In this document: one piece after another, positions 62,151 to 64,000 of the stretch | How the letters are laid out: each line of letters begins with the position of its first letter | How positions within the stretch are numbered: the stretch's first letter is position 1 | From: Cucumis sativus | Lineage: Eukaryota > Streptophyta > Magnoliopsida > Cucurbitales > Cucurbitaceae | DNA length: 64,000 nucleotides | Assembly (NCBI RefSeq): GCF_000004075.3 | Contig: NC_026655.2 | Span: 20,259,489-20,323,488 of the forward strand | Reading direction: 5' to 3' | Notes under the pieces: model-generated | What the model was told of the DNA's origin: nothing | The model's input: the letters and a program-made list of their open reading frames with translations, nothing else | Database searches by the model: none | Made by a program: the position numbers and the translations under genes

Positions 62151-64000
62151 AATGCTTTCATTTTACCCAAATGTGATATATTGATGGTTCTTTTTAGAAA
62201 AACATCTCTCATAGTTTTGCTTTTATAGGAGATATGTGTTTGTTTTGTCTACCATCCTATTCAATATTTTTGTTTACGATCATTTTTCTAATTTGAATCT
62301 ACATTTTTTTTCTTTATGGTTGGCTATGTGATGAAGCATTTTGGTAGCTTACAATGTGTTTGATGAAATACCTCAATGAAGCATTTGATTGATTTTTAAT
62401 AAATTTTTTCGTTCGAATTAGGAAATCAAGGCCAAGGGAGATTTTATGCTATGAGCTGAAGCTTTGAGAAAAAGAGAATGAAAAATGAAATGTGAGATTT
62501 TAAACTTTGATGGTGTGTAGGGTCTTTTTGTTTGTCTATGCATTTCCAAGTGAATTTGAGTACTTTTGATTTTTCTATTGATCTTTTTTTATGGTTGCTA
62601 TTGAGTTGTATCGTAATTGCCTGATATTTGTGAGGTAAGACACTTGCTATTAAACCTAAATGTATCACCCTAATTTTGAAACTCATAACAAAGTTACCCA
62701 GTCTCTAAGGAACTTTACCCCGAGTTACAACTGGGGGTGATCTCAAAACAACCAATGTCAATATCTTCTTTAAAGATCCTTCAATACTTTCACCAAGAAC
62801 AACATAATAATCAACAATCAAATTGTCATCAATTGAAGAGCATGAAGTTGAAATTGGGTTTTAAAGTGGAGTTGAGTGTGGGGTTAGACTTGAAATTGGG
62901 CTTACAATTGGAGTTGGTACTTATATTTGGACTTTGTGAACCTTTATTTGTTGAAGGTGATGAAGTCATTGATTTTTGGAGCCTAGCAAATTATCGACAA
63001 AATGAAACAACAATAATAGTGATATACAAAACTTAATACTAGAAAAGTCAATGAGCTCATGACTTGAGAAATGAGTTAATGTATTTCACTCTCCAAAGTT
63101 CTTGTATTTGTCTCAGATATGTATGTGTCTATTGTTTATTAGCTTACCAAAATGTTCTTCACTCTCCAAAGTTCTTGTATTTGTCTCAAATATGTATGTG
63201 TCTATTGTTTATTAGCTTACCAAAATGTTCTTCAATACATATCTAATGTCCAACTCACAAAGACTTGGTAACACTAAAATGTTCATATTCTTTTTGCATA
63301 ATTATTGAGGCATAAGTCTAACCAATTTGTTTAATATCATTTGATAGTATAGAAGTTTATGGAGCCCTTGTTTAGATAGATTTCTTTTAAATGTTCATAT
63401 TCATGGAGCCCTTGTTTAGATAGGTTTTTTTTTTTTACAGTTTAATATATTGAAATGTCCCTTGTTTATCCTTTTTATGAATATTTATTTTATAAGAAGC
63501 ATAAAATGAAAAATTTGAGCTAGTTTTCATATTATTTGATCCTAGATATATATAGAAGATAAAAACTTTGAGGAGGTGAGGAAACTAGTATTTGGAGTAT
63601 ATTTATGTATGAGACTTGCACTTTATATTTTTATCCTAAAGTGTACATACTGAAAACGACTTGAAGTTGTTGCGATAAATTTTGTAATAGTACCATCTTA
63701 CTATGCACGAATGATAAATTTTGAGCAAGAGCCATTGTTGTAGCAAACAGGTTTTTAAGTATATAACATTTCTATTTATAAGTAGTATATCATGTAAGTT
63801 TTCTCCTAAATCTCCATCAATGACTGCATATCTCTTTCTATACGACCCTTTTTGTAGCATATCTCCATTGCAACAATGTAAGTATCTTATCTTTCTCTCT
63901 TCCACTTGTTAAGTATTTGGTTGATATCTTTTCTTAGATTGTCACCGAGTTCATTAACCTAAACCTCCATCAACAATGTCTTCACGTTGCAACTTGTAAT
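62151..64000. other. Right edge; intergenic or interior of the CACTA-like element
   Basis: No frame resembles a known protein. A 73-bp tandem duplication lies at 63085-63230. A segment containing GGAGCCCTTGTTTAGATAG occurs twice (about 63360 and 63405). The stretch could be intron or leader sequence of a transposase gene cut by the window edge. Confidence 0.4.
63085..63230. repeat. 73-bp tandem duplication
   Basis: Copies 63085-63157 and 63158-63230 begin TTCACTCTCCAAAGTTCTTG and differ at one base (CTCAGAT against CTCAAAT). Confidence 0.9.

Noticed and set aside
1..64000. tRNA, rRNA or CRISPR-like arrays
   Set aside because: Reading both strands for B-box-like GGTTCGA.TCC and for regular spaced repeats gave no candidate with a cloverleaf or direct-repeat/spacer structure.

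Overview
The window is nuclear DNA of a dicot plant. It is AT-rich, its genes have GT-AG introns, intergenic stretches are long, and all recognisable proteins belong to land-plant families. A decayed Ty3/gypsy gag (9818-10900) resembles an element I remember as abundant in Cucumis genomes, so a cucurbit is the most likely source. That assignment is an inference.

Eight protein genes can be supported. From left to right they are: an HCNGP/SAP30BP-type regulator (minus, 8 exons, 2558-6377); a CaMRLK/MEE62-like LRR receptor-like kinase (minus, 13887-16146); a CIPK (minus, 23694-25515); a DOG1-domain gene (plus, 35040-35921); an MDIS1/MRH1-like LRR receptor-like pseudokinase (minus, 13 exons, 38085-41680); a DUF688-type gene (minus, 44661-46862); a PYR/PYL/RCAR ABA receptor (minus, 49911-50429); and a DUF4228/PADRE gene (plus, 58420-58962). 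I rebuilt the spliced models by reading splice sites and checking that the phase closes in every exon.

The main result is gene order. CaMRLK, CIPK, DOG1-like, MDIS1-like, DUF688 and PYL follow the order I recall for Arabidopsis At5g45800-At5g45870 (MEE62/CaMRLK, CIPK19/20, DOG1, MDIS1, a DUF688 gene, PYL11/12). Part of it also matches the paralogous At4g18620-At4g18700 block (PYL13, a DUF688 gene, MRH1, DOG1-likes, CIPK12). The window therefore appears to hold the ancestral DOG1 neighbourhood, in which an ABA receptor, a CBL-dependent kinase and a dormancy-type regulator have stayed linked.

The intergenic DNA holds: a CACTA-like terminus (about 8958-9272) next to the gypsy remnant (about 9285-11200); a hAT-like non-autonomous element with a diverged array of about 20 bp units inside it (21115-22096); a possible LTR-like unit of 1.85 kb (27372-29225); a 111-bp tandem array (60949-61340) and a CACTA left end (61572), probably of related families; several short tandem duplications; and two promoter-like site II clusters with no recognised gene. 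No tRNA, rRNA, CRISPR array or prokaryotic feature was seen.
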